DNA of 64,000 nucleotides from Hsuehochloa calcarea (GCA_036346395.1 CM070611.1:26856473-26920472); one strand, 5' to 3'; counted from the first letter of the stretch, positions 35,249-47,517 are shown. A program made the numbers and translations. Notes: generated from the letters alone by a model not told the origin.

Positions 35249-37228
35249 ACAGAACTCAATAAAATGCCCATCCTTTTTACAACAGGTGCAATGATACTTA
35301 ATACAACTGGGATAAGTACCCTTAGACTTAACAGATGGTTGAGCAATACCTGCAGATTTAAATATAGTTTTTGTAGGTTGTGTTTTGATTTCAATTAACC
35401 CATTTTCCAAGACTTGAATAACTTTTGGGTTGGAATTATTTTGAACATGATTGTATCATAATCCTTGCTTCTTATAAGGATTTTTAGACTTGTCCAGAAT
35501 CATGTTTAATTGTTTCTTACCTTTAGAGAATTTTTCTAAAGTATCCTTAAGATAAGCATTTTTTTCTCTAAGATTAACACATGATTCACAGGTTTTACCC
35601 TTAATGGCTCTAGCATATTTTTCCTTATATAAAACAATTTCAAGTTTAAGAGCTGGACATGAAGCACATGTAGAAGACTCAATACTGTCCTTAAGATTGG
35701 CATATTTAGCTATAGCTGCTTCTAAGATATCTTTAACTTCATGTTCGCGTTCTAAGCAAAAAGTGCAAAGGCTAGAATCAACTACACCAGAAACAGCTAA
35801 CTTGCTAGACTCTAAGCATTTTTCACATGGAGCAGATTTAAACTCAACAACTTCAGTCCTACCATTTTCAAGTTGTTGCAAAGTAATATCATGAGCAGAT
35901 TGCAGTTTAGTAAATTCAGAGTGCAAGGCATGGTAGGATGAACATTCATCAGATTGAAGAGTCTTAGTATTTTCAAGTTCTAGAATCAAATTATGTACTT
36001 GTGACTCTAAATCCTTATTCTTGGCCATGACAAACTCTAAAGCTTTATACTGACTCATGAGTTGCTCAAACATAGTTTCACATCTATCAGAAAGAACATC
36101 ATAGGAAGGAGGTACCTCATTGTTGTTGTTGTCAACGGAGTCGGCCATGAAGCATAAGCCGGTGAAGTCCTTGGTCTTCCCTTTCTTCTTGCTTTGAGGG
36201 ATCTCCTCCTCCTTGTCCTCCTCACTCCCGGAGTCAACATCGCTTAAGGATTGATCCTCAAAGGCGGCAAGCACCCGGTGAGCGGCCTTTGTCAGCTTGG
36301 CAGTATCAAACCTTGATTTTGTTCCATTGAGGCTTCTTCCAAGATGGCTTTCTCTCCTTGTGGTTGCTCTTACCTTTCAGCTTGGGGCAATTTGCCCGGA
36401 TATGATTAAGCTCACCACACTCATAACAAGTCACGGGACCTCCTCGATTTTTGTTTCTCATATTATTATAGGCCCGTGTGACCTTTTTGACTATAGGGCC
36501 AACTCAGCCTCAGAAAGACTCTCAAACTTTTCTTCATGAATTGCAGATAAACCAGTAAGCGAAAATACAGAAGAAGACTCAAAAGACCCATTAGAAGCTC
36601 TCTTGAGCGGTCCGCCACCAAAGCCATGTTTTCTTTCCTGGGATGATTAATCCTCTTAATCTCATGAGTCTTGAGCTTGCTATAGAGCAGCTCCAAAGTC
36701 AGATCAGAAAGATTGACATTCTCCTCAATGGTAGTAGCCTTTATCTCCCACTACTTGGTGTTGATTGCAGCCAAGAGGTGGGTGGCATTTTCATACTGAG
36801 AATATTCAATACCAACAAACTTTCATCCGATTAATCACTTTATTAAAGCAATCGAAAATGTCATCGATGCTCTCTAGGACGATCTCGAATTTGTTATATT
36901 CACGCTTATAGACTGTTTGGCGTACTTTCTTGACTTGGGACAAACCTCATGATAGGTTTCGAGAGTGTCCTAAATCTCATGCTGATCTCAAGATTGCAAA
37001 TCCGATCATACTCCTGTCTCTCAAGTCCACCATACAAGAGGATTTTAGCCTTATTGTTGTTAGCCAAAAGAGCTTCCGGTTTGCAGAGCAACTTCGGGCA
37101 CCAGAGCGGACTCGAACAACCTCCCATATAGCGTGTCCTTCAATCTCAAGGAAGACTCGCATGCGATTCTTCCAATAGGCATAGTCGTGTCCATCGAAGA
37201 TATATGGCTTTGTGGAGTATCTATCCAT
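35249..37228 (-). pseudogene. Copia B gag with two zinc knuckles
   Basis: The start at 37228 gives MDRYSTKPYIFDGHDYAYW, the family-typical opening. The UBN2-like gag domain (37228-36470) is frameshifted. The first zinc knuckle (36428-36387) is intact, CYECGELNHIRANC (CX2CX4HX4C). An open, acidic and coiled-coil-rich segment follows (36274-35456; GLCFMADSVDNNNNE, LEKFSKGKKQLNMIL). A second knuckle, CTCCKKDGHFIEFC, lies at 35290-35249. Gag coats the RNA and forms the particle. The long gag with a second finger after the LEKF motif agrees with the Sirevirus group. Confidence 0.88.
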
Positions 37229-37270
37229 CGCCAGTTCAAAGGACCGGTTAAGATCAAAATTGAACTAACC

Positions 37271-37284
37271 GGGCTCTGATACCA
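37271..37284 (-). other. Primer-binding site of copia B
   Basis: Minus strand TGGTATCAGAGCCC, two bases after the 5' LTR; matches the initiator tRNA-Met end. It keeps the CAG that copies A and C lack. Confidence 0.9.
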
Positions 37285-37286
37285 CT

Positions 37287-39047
37287 TGTTGGACCGAAAA
37301 GGCGACTAGTAGGGGGGTGAATAGGAGCACGCTCACTTTTTCACAAATGCTGGATTCAACACAATTTCACTCCAGTAGCTATCGAAGCTATGAAGATCAA
37401 GATATCAAGACAAATGGAAGACTAATATTGAATCCAATAAACACCCCTAAGCAATACTACAAAAGATCAAGCACAAGATAACAAATCACAGCAGCATCGC
37501 CGGCCGCATCATTGGCTCAAGGGCGGTCGGACCGATATCCGACCGGTCTAATCGGTACACGGCGGTCGATCACCGCCTCGAGAATGTAATGATTAGCCCC
37601 GCTAACGAAAATGAAATTAGATGAAACTTTTGATCTACTAATCCAAACTTGATGAAACTTGGAACACACCTTCTCTATGATATCAGGAACCTATTCCAAT
37701 CGAAGATTATGATAATTCTTGGAAGAATAGCGATCCTTTTCAATTTGATTGAATAAGGGTTAAAAAATGGGTCAAAACGAAAACTTGATCCAAGATCTTG
37801 CTCGTGAGTGAATGATGATCAAGATGATCCTAGATAGGTTCCCACACGTCACAGCAAGCTAGATCATATGAAGAATTCAATCAAAAACTCGCGGATCAAA
37901 GAAAGACCCAAAATCATCAAATATAGATAAAGAACGCAATGAGACAAAACATTTATCAAACTTTCCTTTAATTGATTGATATGATCTGGACTTACAGCCA
38001 CTCCATCAATGGAGGAAAATGCTCAATCCAAGAGCACAAAAATCACATCAAACTATCAAGAACCCTAGCCTGCACAAAATCTCTCCCTAAGAAAATTAGG
38101 GTTTACAAAAATTACAAAAAGAGACGAAGAGCAGGTGCAGCCACCTCCCTCTCCTATTTATAGTGGAGGCTTAGACCTTTTAGAAGTTTGACTCTATTGG
38201 GCTCCTGTTAAGGCCCAAAATAAATGGAACACTTACGCACACATTTTAATGCGCAATCTTTAACACCCATTGACCTAACTAGCTACACCTTGCGCCATCT
38301 TGAGCCTCGGATTAGCTAATAGGTCACCCTTGTCCATCTTGCACCACGCTTGAGTACATTGACCTCACCCGGCATCATCGATCGCTCGACCTCGGCTCTC
38401 CAAGCCTAGTCTCGATCATTCTCGCCGTTGACCGTCGTTGATCACCAAGCAACTCGCACAACAATAGACAAGTAAACCGAATTTGGGAACAAGTTCTTCA
38501 CAACTTGACCCATGTTAGTCAAAACATGCATCATACAACATATATGCCCCAAACTCATGACTTTGACATAACACCGAGAATCGCCGCCACGACGGGCGAT
38601 TTAACCAAGTGATAACCGGTCGATCGCCTTAGGGCGGTTTGACCGCCCACCGCCGGCCCGATCACACTATTCGTCGGTCGACCGCCAAGACGACCTAGCC
38701 GATTTTCATCCTCTGAAAACCGAAACCTATCGGAAATTTCAAACCAATAGAACTTTTAATTGGAGACTCCAAAAATTATGAGACCAAGTGCAATAGAATC
38801 CACTGTTGCCTACATAATACTCTATTTTTGGCCCAGCTCAATCCAACACTTTGGTAATCGGCCGGTCGACGCTTCAAGGGCGGCCGATCGCCAGATCGGT
38901 CGACCGTCCACCTTGGCGGTCGGGGACCGTTATAGCCTCGACAAAGATGCCAACTTTGCCGAAAACACGTGAGACGACAAACCGTAAACGCCATTGCCAA
39001 TTGTCACATCATCCTAAGATCTGGAGCATATCCCCATGATATCCACA
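37287..39047 (-). mobile_element. 5' LTR of copia B
   Basis: 1761 bp with the same ends as the 3' LTR and the CATAC duplication outside. Palindrome clusters at about 37525-37580 and 38630-38940. Confidence 0.95.
38155..38162 (-). promoter_or_regulatory. TATA box of the copia B 5' LTR
   Basis: TATAAATA on the minus strand in CCACTATAAATAGGAG, at the same LTR position as in the solo LTR at 2859. Confidence 0.7.
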
Positions 39048-39052
39048 CATAC

Positions 39053-39170
39053 GGTTTGTACCATAGAAAGTAACACATACGATCCCTAAAGTAAAACCGT
39101 CTGTGATAGTATTTAATACAGACGGGTTTAGTGAACCGTCTTTGATGAGGCGTCCAGTATTTTTTTTTTG
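39053..39170 (-). other. CACTA-1 outermost subterminal repeats
   Basis: AACCGTCTGTGATAG at about 39098 and AACCGTCTTTGATGAGG at about 39135, with an inverted ACAGACGGGTTT between them. This continues the 28140-28343 block after copia B is removed. It ends in a run of T followed by TTGTA, a likely decayed terminal inverted repeat. Confidence 0.6.
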
Positions 39171-39178
39171 TACTACAA

Positions 39179-39663
39179 CAACCACCGGTCGGAGATTTCC
39201 TGTCGGCAATACTCTGTAAGGGATGGAGCTTAATATCCCGCAGCCATGTTGTTGTCTTCTTTTGCCTACACTTTTACACTGTCGGAGAACAATGGGGTTA
39301 GATGACAATCAAGTCCAGCTGGGCCCATTATTTCGTGGTACACTGTCGGCAATGGTGCCACCGTGCAATTTATTTTTAATTGAGAAAACAATATATATCC
39401 TAAAATAAATAATATTAAGTAATTTAATTTGAATTCAATGATACAATAGATTCAAATTATTAGCCTGTACAATGCACATACTTATTTTGTAACATCAATG
39501 TTTGATTAGGCATTGAAGCTTAAAAGTTTCTTATTTATATAACTATATATAATTAATATATAATACAATCATCTAAGCGCCTAAAAAAGATGTTTGCAGC
39601 GAAGAAAATAACTTTTACATAGATGATTAACGATGTGGTTATATTCTCTTTATGTAAGGGAAT
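39179..39663. other. CACTA-2 left arm
   Basis: No coding region. GTCGGCAAT-type repeats to about 39350, then AT-rich sequence up to the copia D LTR. Confidence 0.45.
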
Positions 39664-40249
39664 CGTTATGTCCCGCTAGGAACCGCTAACGACTCGTGTT
39701 CGTAAAAGGTTTCGAGTCACAATTGACTACTTTGAATCTAATGTGTCACACACTTAACGGGTTGGAACAAACTTGTTCAGAAATGATCCGTCATGGGCTC
39801 TATATAAGGAGATGCTTGAGACTATTGGGAAAGACACACGATACAAGTTAACGTGAGTTGCTCCAAACCCTAGTCACCATCTTCTTAAGAGAGCCTTCTC
39901 GTGCGACTTGGTGTTAGCACACCAGCTTATGGTGTTCCGTCCCTGAAGTGGATACTGTAGAGGCGCTACTGCGGTTGCTGTTGTGCTTGTGGACGATCCA
40001 CAACCTTGGCAAGAAACTCGATTGGTTGCTGGAGGGGATGATCGACCACGAGGACGATCGACTACGCTGGACGATCGACTATGACCACTACATCGATACG
40101 CTCTTCGTTGCACCAGTCGCCCAACCGTTCTTCCGCACGACCAGACGCGTCGGTGGTAATGATCTGCGATCTCTTGCTTGCATGGTGTCCTGTTTTACGT
40201 GGTAGAATTTTTGAATTACCAGCTAGTGTAGCCTACTTGTATCTCTTCA
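39664..40249 (+). mobile_element. 5' LTR of copia D
   Basis: 586 bp, similar to 44443-45052. It carries GACGATCGACTA repeats at about 40030-40082 and a TATATAAG box at 39801-39808. Confidence 0.85.
39801..39808 (+). promoter_or_regulatory. TATA box of the copia D 5' LTR
   Basis: TATATAAG in GGCTCTATATAAGGAG, repeated in the 3' LTR at about 44582. Confidence 0.6.
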
Positions 40250-40250
40250 A

Positions 40251-40262
40251 TGGTATCAGAGC
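40251..40262 (+). other. Primer-binding site of copia D
   Basis: TGGTATCAGAGC one base after the LTR; matches initiator tRNA-Met. Confidence 0.9.
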
Positions 40263-40743
40263 AGATCGGTTGCATATACTTAATATATTGCAGTAGTAGA
40301 TTAGATCTATTATTGGTCGGGTCTGGTAATTTGGATCGGTTCATGTGAATGGAACGGTCTAGGAACTGGTCGATAAGATCGATCGGTGTTCGGCGATAGT
40401 AGATGGGTTCACGAGGAGGTATGAGCTAAAACGACCAGATGGTTTATTGCGCTTGTTTACGACTACGATGCATAATACTCCTACCAGTCGGAATTCCACC
40501 ATCGGAATATACCGCAGTGTATGGTTGAATAAAGGCAATGATCAGATTGGTTCGGAATATGTTAATATGATTAATCCGATGATTTGTGTGGCTCGGTTAC
40601 ATGAATAAGATTCATGTCCCGGAAAAAAAATTCGAGCATGCTGCCCTCAACGAGTGAGGGCGCCGCCTTCAAACCCCGCCGCTAACCAAACCAATGGACC
40701 ACTCGTGGTCGAGACGCGTTATATGGTATTATGTGTTTATATC

Positions 40744-42504
40744 TCATTGGACCAAAAAGACGACTAGAGGGGGGTGAATAGGAGCACACTCATTTTTTCA
40801 CAAATTATGAATTCAACACAATTCCACTCCAATAGCTATGAGGAAGCTATGAAGATCAATATACCAGTACAGCGGAAGACTAGTATTGAATCCAATTTAC
40901 CCCCTAGATAATACGACAAAAATCAACACAAGCTAAAACACAATCAAGATCTTGGCGGTCCGATCATTGTGTTAGTGGCGGTCGGATCACGACCAAATCG
41001 GTCGGACCGGTGCCCTCGGCGATCGACCGCCAGCTCCGTAATGACCCGATGACGGTTGCAAATAGATCTAACTTTTGATTCTCAACTCCAAACTTCACGA
41101 AACTTGGTATACACCTTCTCTATGATATTAAGGACCTATTCCAATCAACAAATATGATAATTCTTGGACAAACAAAGATCCTTTACGATCTGATTGGAGA
41201 AAGGTCTAGAACCGAGCAAAAGTGAAAACTAGATCCAATCGCTTTCACGTGGGTGATTGATGATCATGAAGATCCTAGATGAGTTCCCACACAACACAGG
41301 AAGCTAATCCACGTGACGATATCAAGCAAAAACTCGTGGATCAATGAAAGCCCTAAAATTATCAAATAGAGAGAAGGAAGGCAAAGAGATGAAACCTTTG
41401 ATCAAACTTTTCTTTGATTGATTTGGTATGATCTTGGCTTATAGCATCTCCATCAATGGAGAACAAGGATCAATCTTTGATCACAAAATCACATCAAAAC
41501 TCTCTAGAACCCTAGCCTCTCCAAAGCCTCTCCCTAAGCAAATTAGGGTTTGTAAATTATAAAAGGGTTAAGAGTTGGTGCAGCCACCATCCTCTCCTAT
41601 TTATAGTGGAGGCTTAGACCTTCTAGAAGTTTGATCCTATTGGGCTCCCGTTAAGGCCCACTAACAAACGGGTCACACACGCACGCTTCGCAAAGCACTG
41701 TCTTTAACCTTTTGACCTAAATAGCTTCACCTAGCGCCATCTTGCGCCTCGGATTTGCTAATAGGTCACCCTTGTCCATCTTGCGTCACGCTTGAGTCAT
41801 TGACCTCACCAAGCATCGCCAATCGCTCGACCTCAGCTCTCCAAGCCTAGTCCCGATCATCCTCGCCGTCGATCGTCGTTGACCACCAAGCAACCTGCAC
41901 AACCATAGACAAGTAAACCAATTTTGAGAACAAGTTCTTCACAACTTGACCCATGTTAGTCAAAATATGCATCATACAATACATATGCCCTGAAACTCAT
42001 GACTTTGAGCTAACCAACGAACAACGCCGCCACGAAGGCCGGTGTTGAAGTGACAATCGGTTCGACCGCCCCTTAGGGCCGGTCGAACCGCCATTTTGCT
42101 TGGTCGGACCTCCAGCTATAGGCCGGTCCGACCGACCACAAGGACTTAGCCGAATTTCAAGCCCTGAAATTCCGAAACCTTTTGGAAATTTAAAACCAAT
42201 AGAACTTTTGACTGGAGACTCCAAAAATTATGGGACCAAGTGCAATAGAATCCCCTCTCTTGCCTACACCCTCTATTTTTTACCCAGCTCAATTTGACAC
42301 TATTTGGTCACGGCCGGTCCGACGGCCACTCATGGCCGGTTCGACCGATTTGGGTCTTGATCGGACCGCCATGCTATGGCGGTCGACCGCCTGTCCCTAA
42401 CAGATCCGAACTTTGTCGAAAACCCATGAAACAACAAACCATAAACTCCATTGCCAATTGTCACATCATCCTAAGATCTGGAGTATATCCCCAATATATC
42501 CACA
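40744..42504 (-). mobile_element. Solo LTR of copia family B nested in copia D
   Basis: 1761 bp with the family B ends (TTGGACCAAAAAGACGAC to ATATCCACA), flanked by a perfect TSD, ATATC, at 40739-40743 and 42505-42509. The terminal TG is altered to TCA. Palindrome clusters at about 40965-41030, 42055-42135 and 42300-42395. No internal sequence follows. Confidence 0.93.
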
Positions 42505-43516
42505 ATATCATCTGATAGAATTGGATTCTATGCATAAATCGTTTTTACAAGGATTGATGTGAATAGTATGATCCATTGTGTACGTGATGCATTTATGGAT
42601 TTTTCATGGCCTGTGTGTCATGCTGTGAGATAGCCATCGAGCTACATATTATTGTATAACGGTCTACGTACTGACATGTGATGCTTGATATTTTCGTATG
42701 TCATTCATTACTAACTTTTAGGAGTAATTTCTTAGTAGAAGAATGCGGTCCAGACTTCAAGCATGCTGGTCAGAGGATAGGAAACGTGGTGATGGAGATT
42801 GTTATGATAAGGGTCATACTATTTTATAGTTTAATTTGATTATCTGTGAATGTTTGTATTTATTCCTGTTATGCTATTTGATCATGTTTTATCATTAGAT
42901 GTTTTGACATAACAGAGTAGTATCCCTCAACAAAAATTAAGTAAAATTGATGCCTTTCAAATTGATGTGCCTATCACGATTTTGATCGTTAATTGGGAGG
43001 TCTACCAAAGTAGGGTGCCATTAATTATCTTGGTAAGATAGGGTGCGTGTCAAACATCCACATGCATAGTATTGGTTTAACTTGATAAGGCTATTGAAAC
43101 AGTTTTGGGCCTTGGGGTATGGTGTTGGTTGCCGGGGTATAGAGATGTCACCTAACAAATAAGAGTCATATGTGATATAATTAGTAAGAGGTTGCTTACC
43201 TAAATAACTAGGTTTCTAGAAGTGATGCCAAAGCTTACTAGGACTTAATGATATATGGATCTTGGACTCACTATATGATGTTAGAGGGAAACATAGTTTA
43301 GAACATATAGTGGGAGTATATTTTATTGACTGGTTGATGATTAAGTTCGACTGCATCTAGACTAGTTGTATGGTGATACGACCGGGTCCGTGGTAGTCGC
43401 TTGGAGATACAAGCTAGTCGTAGACCTGGTCTAACACGCACCACCAACATGAGTATCTAATAGAAGATTTTACATGAATATAGTGTGAATCTTTGCATGT
43501 ATTTCTATTGTAGATC

Positions 43517-44397
43517 ATGACACCTACTAGTTCTTCTACACCACCTTTAACTTGCGACCTATTCTTGAGAAAGAAAATCTGAATGATACAAACTTCATTG
43601 ACTAGTTTCATAATATGTGAATTGTTCTCAAACAAAAAAGGAAGGAATATATTCTAGAGGGTTCCTATCTCGAGGAACCGAATCCTGAAGCTACTCGAAC
43701 TGAAAAAGAAATCTTATGAGAAGCATTGCAATGAGGCAGTCGATATACACTGCCTAATACTTGCGATCATGAACTCCGAGCTTTAAAAGCAATATGAGAC
43801 CACAGACGCTTACAATATGATTGTAGGTCTGAAAGGTATATTTCAGGACCAAGCAAGGGCAGAGAGGTACAATACCTCTAAGACATTATTTTCCTGTAGG
43901 CTATCAGGAGGTAACCGATCAGTCCTCATTTGATCAAGATGATTGGTCACATTGAGATCTTGGAAAAACTTGGTTTTCTCCTTAGCTAAGAGTTGACTAA
44001 TGATGTGATTATCTAATCGCTCCATACGAGCTTTGAACCTGTCATATTAAATTTTCATATGAATGACATGGAGAAGTCAATGGTCGAGTTACATGGCATG
44101 CTTAAGGGTGCTGAGGAAAGCATCAAGAAAAGTTATAATCATGTAATGATGGTTCAAAAGACTAATAGCTTCAAGAAGAAGGATAAATCAAAGGGAAAGA
44201 GAAAATACAAATGAAGGACTTAAGATGAGATCGAGAGTCTCAATGCTAAACTTAAGAAGCTCAAGCTGGGTCCTAAGCCTGACATAGAATGTTACGATTG
44301 TTGTGAGATTGGGCATTGGAAGAGGAATTGTAAGAAGTACTTGGCAGAGTTGAAAAAGAACAAAGGAAGTAAGACTTCCAGTTCAGGTATAAAAATG
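43517..44397 (+). pseudogene. Copia D gag remnant
   Basis: From an ATG at 43517 (MTPTSSSTPP) a copia Gag can be followed across several frames. It contains ENLNDTNFIDWFHNMRIVL and KRKEYIL at 43570-43660, then a helical segment near 44060-44150 (MVELHGMLKGAEESIKKSY), and a clean zinc knuckle, CYDCCEIGHWKRNC, at 44290-44331 followed by KKYLAELKKNKGS. This ending is common in Ty1/copia gag of grasses. The product would bind element RNA. There is no protease, integrase, reverse transcriptase or RNase H after it: the 3' LTR begins only 45 bp later, so pol has been lost entirely. Stops and shifts inactivate the remnant. Confidence 0.8.
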
Positions 44398-44442
44398 TTA
44401 TACAAATTAATCTTGGTACTTATCCTATATGTATTCGGAAAT

Positions 44443-45052
44443 TGTTATGTCTTACTAGGAACCGCTAACGACTCGTGATCGGAAAAGGTTTCCGAGTCAC
44501 AACCAACTACACATGAACCTAACGTGTCATACACTTAACGGGTTGGAACAAACGTGTTCGGATAAGATCCATTGTGGACTCTATATAAGGAGATGCTTGA
44601 GGCTGTCGAGAAAGACACACAATATGAGTTGACGTGAGTTGCTCCAAACCCTATCCACCATCTTCTTGAGAGAGCCTTCCCATGCGACTTGGTTCTAGCA
44701 CACTGGTGTATGGTGTTCCTTCTCTGGACGTGTGGATACCGTAGAGGCGCTACTGCGGTTATTGTTGCTCTTGTGGACGATCCACGACCTTGCCAAGAAA
44801 CTCGATTGGTTGCTGGAGGGAACGATCGACTACGAGGACGATTGACTATGCTGGACGATCGATTACGTTAGACGATCGACTATGACCACTACATCGACAC
44901 GCTCTTCATTGGACTAGACTGCTTCAACTCTTCTTCCACTGCACTACACGTTTGGCGGTAACGATCTGTGATCTATTGCTTGTATGGCGTCCCGGTTTAC
45001 GTGGATGTGATTTTTGAATTACCAGCTAGTGTAGCCTATCCGTATCCTTTCA
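44443..45052 (+). mobile_element. 3' LTR of copia D
   Basis: 610 bp, TGTTATGTC to CCTTTCA, similar to the 5' LTR with many substitutions, which suggests an older insertion than copia B or C. The usual polypurine tract is not obvious before it. Confidence 0.85.
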
Positions 45053-46091
45053 CACATCACAGGTTCTTCTTGTCATGGACTCATGGCACAACGAACGGAT
45101 GTCTTCGCTCGGCGGAGGGTTTTCGTTAGCGGTATCTTTTCTATAGAGGGCGGAAATCATAAATTTTTGGTCAATTTCAGCTTAAATTTTCCCCTTTTTT
45201 AATTTTAAATTTGTTTACAAAAATTAAATTCAAGCAAAATTCATCAAAATTGTTTTTTTTTTGAGTCAGGCGCAGACGGAAGTACGATGAAGGCACTGCG
45301 ACACAATCTAAGGTAAAGGAGCAGCGGGAGGTGCTTATTAGGGTAAAAATAATTAATGGGCCAGGTGGGCCTTTACCTTCCAGATGATTTGCGTGTATTA
45401 TTTTCTCTAATTGTTTATTATGGCACCAGGATAATCATAAAAGGTTATAGCGCCAGTTTGGTAGCTATCTAGGGTTATCCACTTGCTTTCAAAGACTCAT
45501 CTACTTATTTATTTTTTGTTTACACTTTTTCCAGAATGACAAGTATTACACTTTTGTGAGGAAAATTAAAGTATAGTATACATTTTTTTTTGCGAGGAAA
45601 AGTATGTATACATTAACTCTTTCTTCCACACTATATATTCAAAAGATCTTGGCATTAATTTGTAGTATAAATTTGCATAAAACTGAACAAATGCACTATT
45701 TACTTGAACTACATCTCACCGTTCTTAATTTATTTTTATCTAAAGAAAGTTCTTAATTTATTTTAGTTTGAGGATATTCAATTAACAAATTTAGGTATGC
45801 AAACGTAACATAAATTGAATACATACTGAATATGGAGATACATCTTCAATATTCTATCGAGAGGATTCCTAATTAATTCAAAAAGGCCCCTTCGCATTGG
45901 GTTAAATATGTCCGATATTATGTGCACCAATGCTGCACTACCCAATAAAAGCGACAGTGCTTTCGGATATAGCACAACAATCTGCGACAGCACTGTTGGC
46001 AATTCGTTTGGCATCGGTACCGTCGGCTACCCATACATTTTCTTTGTCAAGGCTGTCAGAATTCAATAAGGGTGTTGGCGAAAATTGCAGC
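45053..46091. other. CACTA-2 right arm
   Basis: No convincing ORF. AT-rich to about 45900, then GTCGG/GACAG-type repeats at about 45950-46060 leading into the terminal TCTTGTAGTG. Confidence 0.4.
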
Positions 46092-46101
46092 TCTTGTAGT
46101 G

Positions 46102-47517
46102 TCTAGGCGATAATACAATGGTGTACATCTAGATTACACACAACTGTATATAATTTTTTTAAATGATAGCGGGAAATAATATTCTCATATAGTTTTCCTT
46201 TTACTTCATAATCCACAAATTGGACTTGCATTCATGTGATCTAGCTTTAGAACTATCAATACAGAAACTCCACAGAAATAGGAATCAGTGAAACATAGAT
46301 AGTCCGTTTACTACTCCTCTGTTTTGAAACACAAGGTATACATGTTTTGCAAAGTTGTTTCAAAGTATAAGGCATGCGTACTAAGTTAATGATAGTTTTC
46401 TCTTTAATTTTGCACACTTTTCTCTTCCCAATGTCTTCAGCATTTATGAGTAAACATTGTTAATTAGTTAGCATCGATCGGATTGCTTGTCTAAATCGAT
46501 GCCTGCCTGGAGGAGGTACATTATTCTCACTACCAGCTGGCACTCAACCCAAGTGTTCGGTAAATTCAACAGTAAACAGAAGCAGGCATCACACAGGAAT
46601 GCTTATATATATCAAGGATAGTTTTTTTTAGAGAGCACTTAAAATGCGTGCCGTGAGATTGGAACTTTGATATCACTAGTACAACCCTAGTTTCTTAACA
46701 GTTCGACTATGAACAGTTGATAAGAACACTTTCGGATCGGAGACTTGTTTGGAGTGAAGGATTTCGCTCGAATTTGTAAAAATACAATATAATTTCTGCA
46801 CGATTACTATGATTACTATGCATCTCCCATGTTCCAAAACTAAAAGGGACCTTAATGTTAATAACCGCTCTTGAGATTAATCATTAAATATACTCCTGAA
46901 TATGCTTTGTCGTATGCAGCAGGATGTACATGTGAAGGTACATCTGGAGTGGCATAGAAAATTAGAGATGGACAGGAGTGCTAACCTCTCTCAAGTCCTT
47001 ATTAATCATTGACGGATGCCGGGATCTCCTAAATAAAACGGAGTTTTTTTCTCCCCTTATTGCATGTTTGGGCTGAAATGGCCATCTTGTAGAGCAATTG
47101 GTACAGACATTCCCTCCTTTTCTGCCTGGTTCATGTGCTGTGGGGTTGCCGTAGTGTTGTGCAAGTTCTTATCTTCAAAAGAGTAAAGTTATTCCTTATT
47201 TATAAAAAGGATTTTTGCCCATCCTAAGCTCTTTACGAGGTGATGTTTCCTAAAAGCAAAACCTTTCCTATATACTAAAAAATAAACATTTTCATTACTG
47301 TATTTGAAGTTTTGAACAAAACACGGACAAAATGTGTTCATGACATATTGACATATGGTCTACTGGACAGCTTTCCTTCCAAATCAGTTGGCCGGTATTG
47401 GTTTCGAGCCGTATGTGAGTGGCAAGTTAGGTGTAAGGGCAAAACCTGCTGTCTGTCCTATTGAAAGCGTTCGTGACATAATTTGAACAATGGTATCTAC
47501 GAACACGAGTAAAGTGA
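46102..47517. other. Stretch without assigned gene or large element
   Basis: About 1.4 kb, AT-rich. A MITE-like remnant lies at about 46309-46390. A CACTAGTACAACC word near 46675 resembles a CACTA end but has no partner. No ORF with recognisable protein similarity. This may be the only pre-insertion DNA in the window. Confidence 0.5.
46309..46390. mobile_element. MITE-like remnant
   Basis: TACTACTCCTCTGTTTTG, then AAGTATAAGGCATGC, resembles the start of Stowaway/mariner-type MITEs of grasses (CTCCCTCCGTTT and ATATAAGG-like words). The partner terminal repeat is not visible, so the class and extent are uncertain. Confidence 0.35.

Larger units (their letters stand above)
28344..39047 (-). mobile_element. 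Copia B: full-length Sirevirus-type element
   Basis: 10.7 kb between TGTTGGACC (28344) and CATCCACA-type ends (39047), with a perfect TSD, CATAC, at 28339-28343 and 39048-39052. Two LTRs of about 1.76 kb, a primer site, gag with two zinc knuckles, pol in copia order, and a 1.8-kb spacer with three polypurine tracts. Inserted in the CACTA-1 subterminal region. Frameshifts and one deletion in reverse transcriptase make it defective as read. Confidence 0.95.
1..39170 (-). mobile_element. CACTA-1: large CACTA (En/Spm-like) DNA transposon, host of most insertions in the left half
   Basis: A minus-strand gene with Transposase_24-like and Ulp1/C48-like regions lies at 265-8267. The presumed 5' subterminal region (28140-28343 and 39053-39160) carries repeated motifs close to ACCGTCTGTGATGA in both orientations, which is typical of CACTA ends. 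Removing the inserted elements at their target-site duplications (TSDs) leaves one continuous element read right to left. The 3' terminus is outside the window. The 5' terminus is taken at the run of T followed by TTGTA near 39160-39172, a degraded form of the TTGTAGTG end. The outer limits are inferred; the gene content and subterminal repeats are seen directly. Confidence 0.6.
39664..45052 (+). mobile_element. Copia D: gag-only Ty1/copia derivative
   Basis: Two LTRs of about 0.6 kb (39664-40249 and 44443-45052) sharing GTTATGT, then GGAACCGCTAACGACTCGTG and TCTATATAAGGAGATGCTTG. A primer site follows the first. The internal region holds a decayed copia gag and nothing of pol, and is interrupted by a family B solo LTR at 40744-42504. 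The flanks GGAAT and CACAT do not match, so no TSD is seen, and the first base of the 5' LTR is C instead of T. Confidence 0.8.
39171..46101. mobile_element. CACTA-2: probable non-autonomous CACTA element
   Basis: The left end TACTACAACAACC (first base changed from CACTACAA) and the right end TCTTGTAGTG (46092-46101) are inverted CACTA termini. Both ends carry related short repeats: CTGTCGGCAAT near 39203 and 39343 on the left; GACAGCACTGTTGGCAAT and ACCGTCGGCTACC near 45985-46030 on the right. No transposase gene is seen. The 3-bp flanks (TTG and TCT) do not match, so the pairing is provisional. It contains copia D. Confidence 0.45.

Noticed and set aside
46660..46760. CACTAGTACAACC as a further CACTA end
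   Set aside because: No matching inverted end, TSD or subterminal repeat was found nearby.
45053..47517. Host gene exons between the two transposon blocks
   Set aside because: Only short frames without recognisable domains; no splice-linked coding series could be supported.
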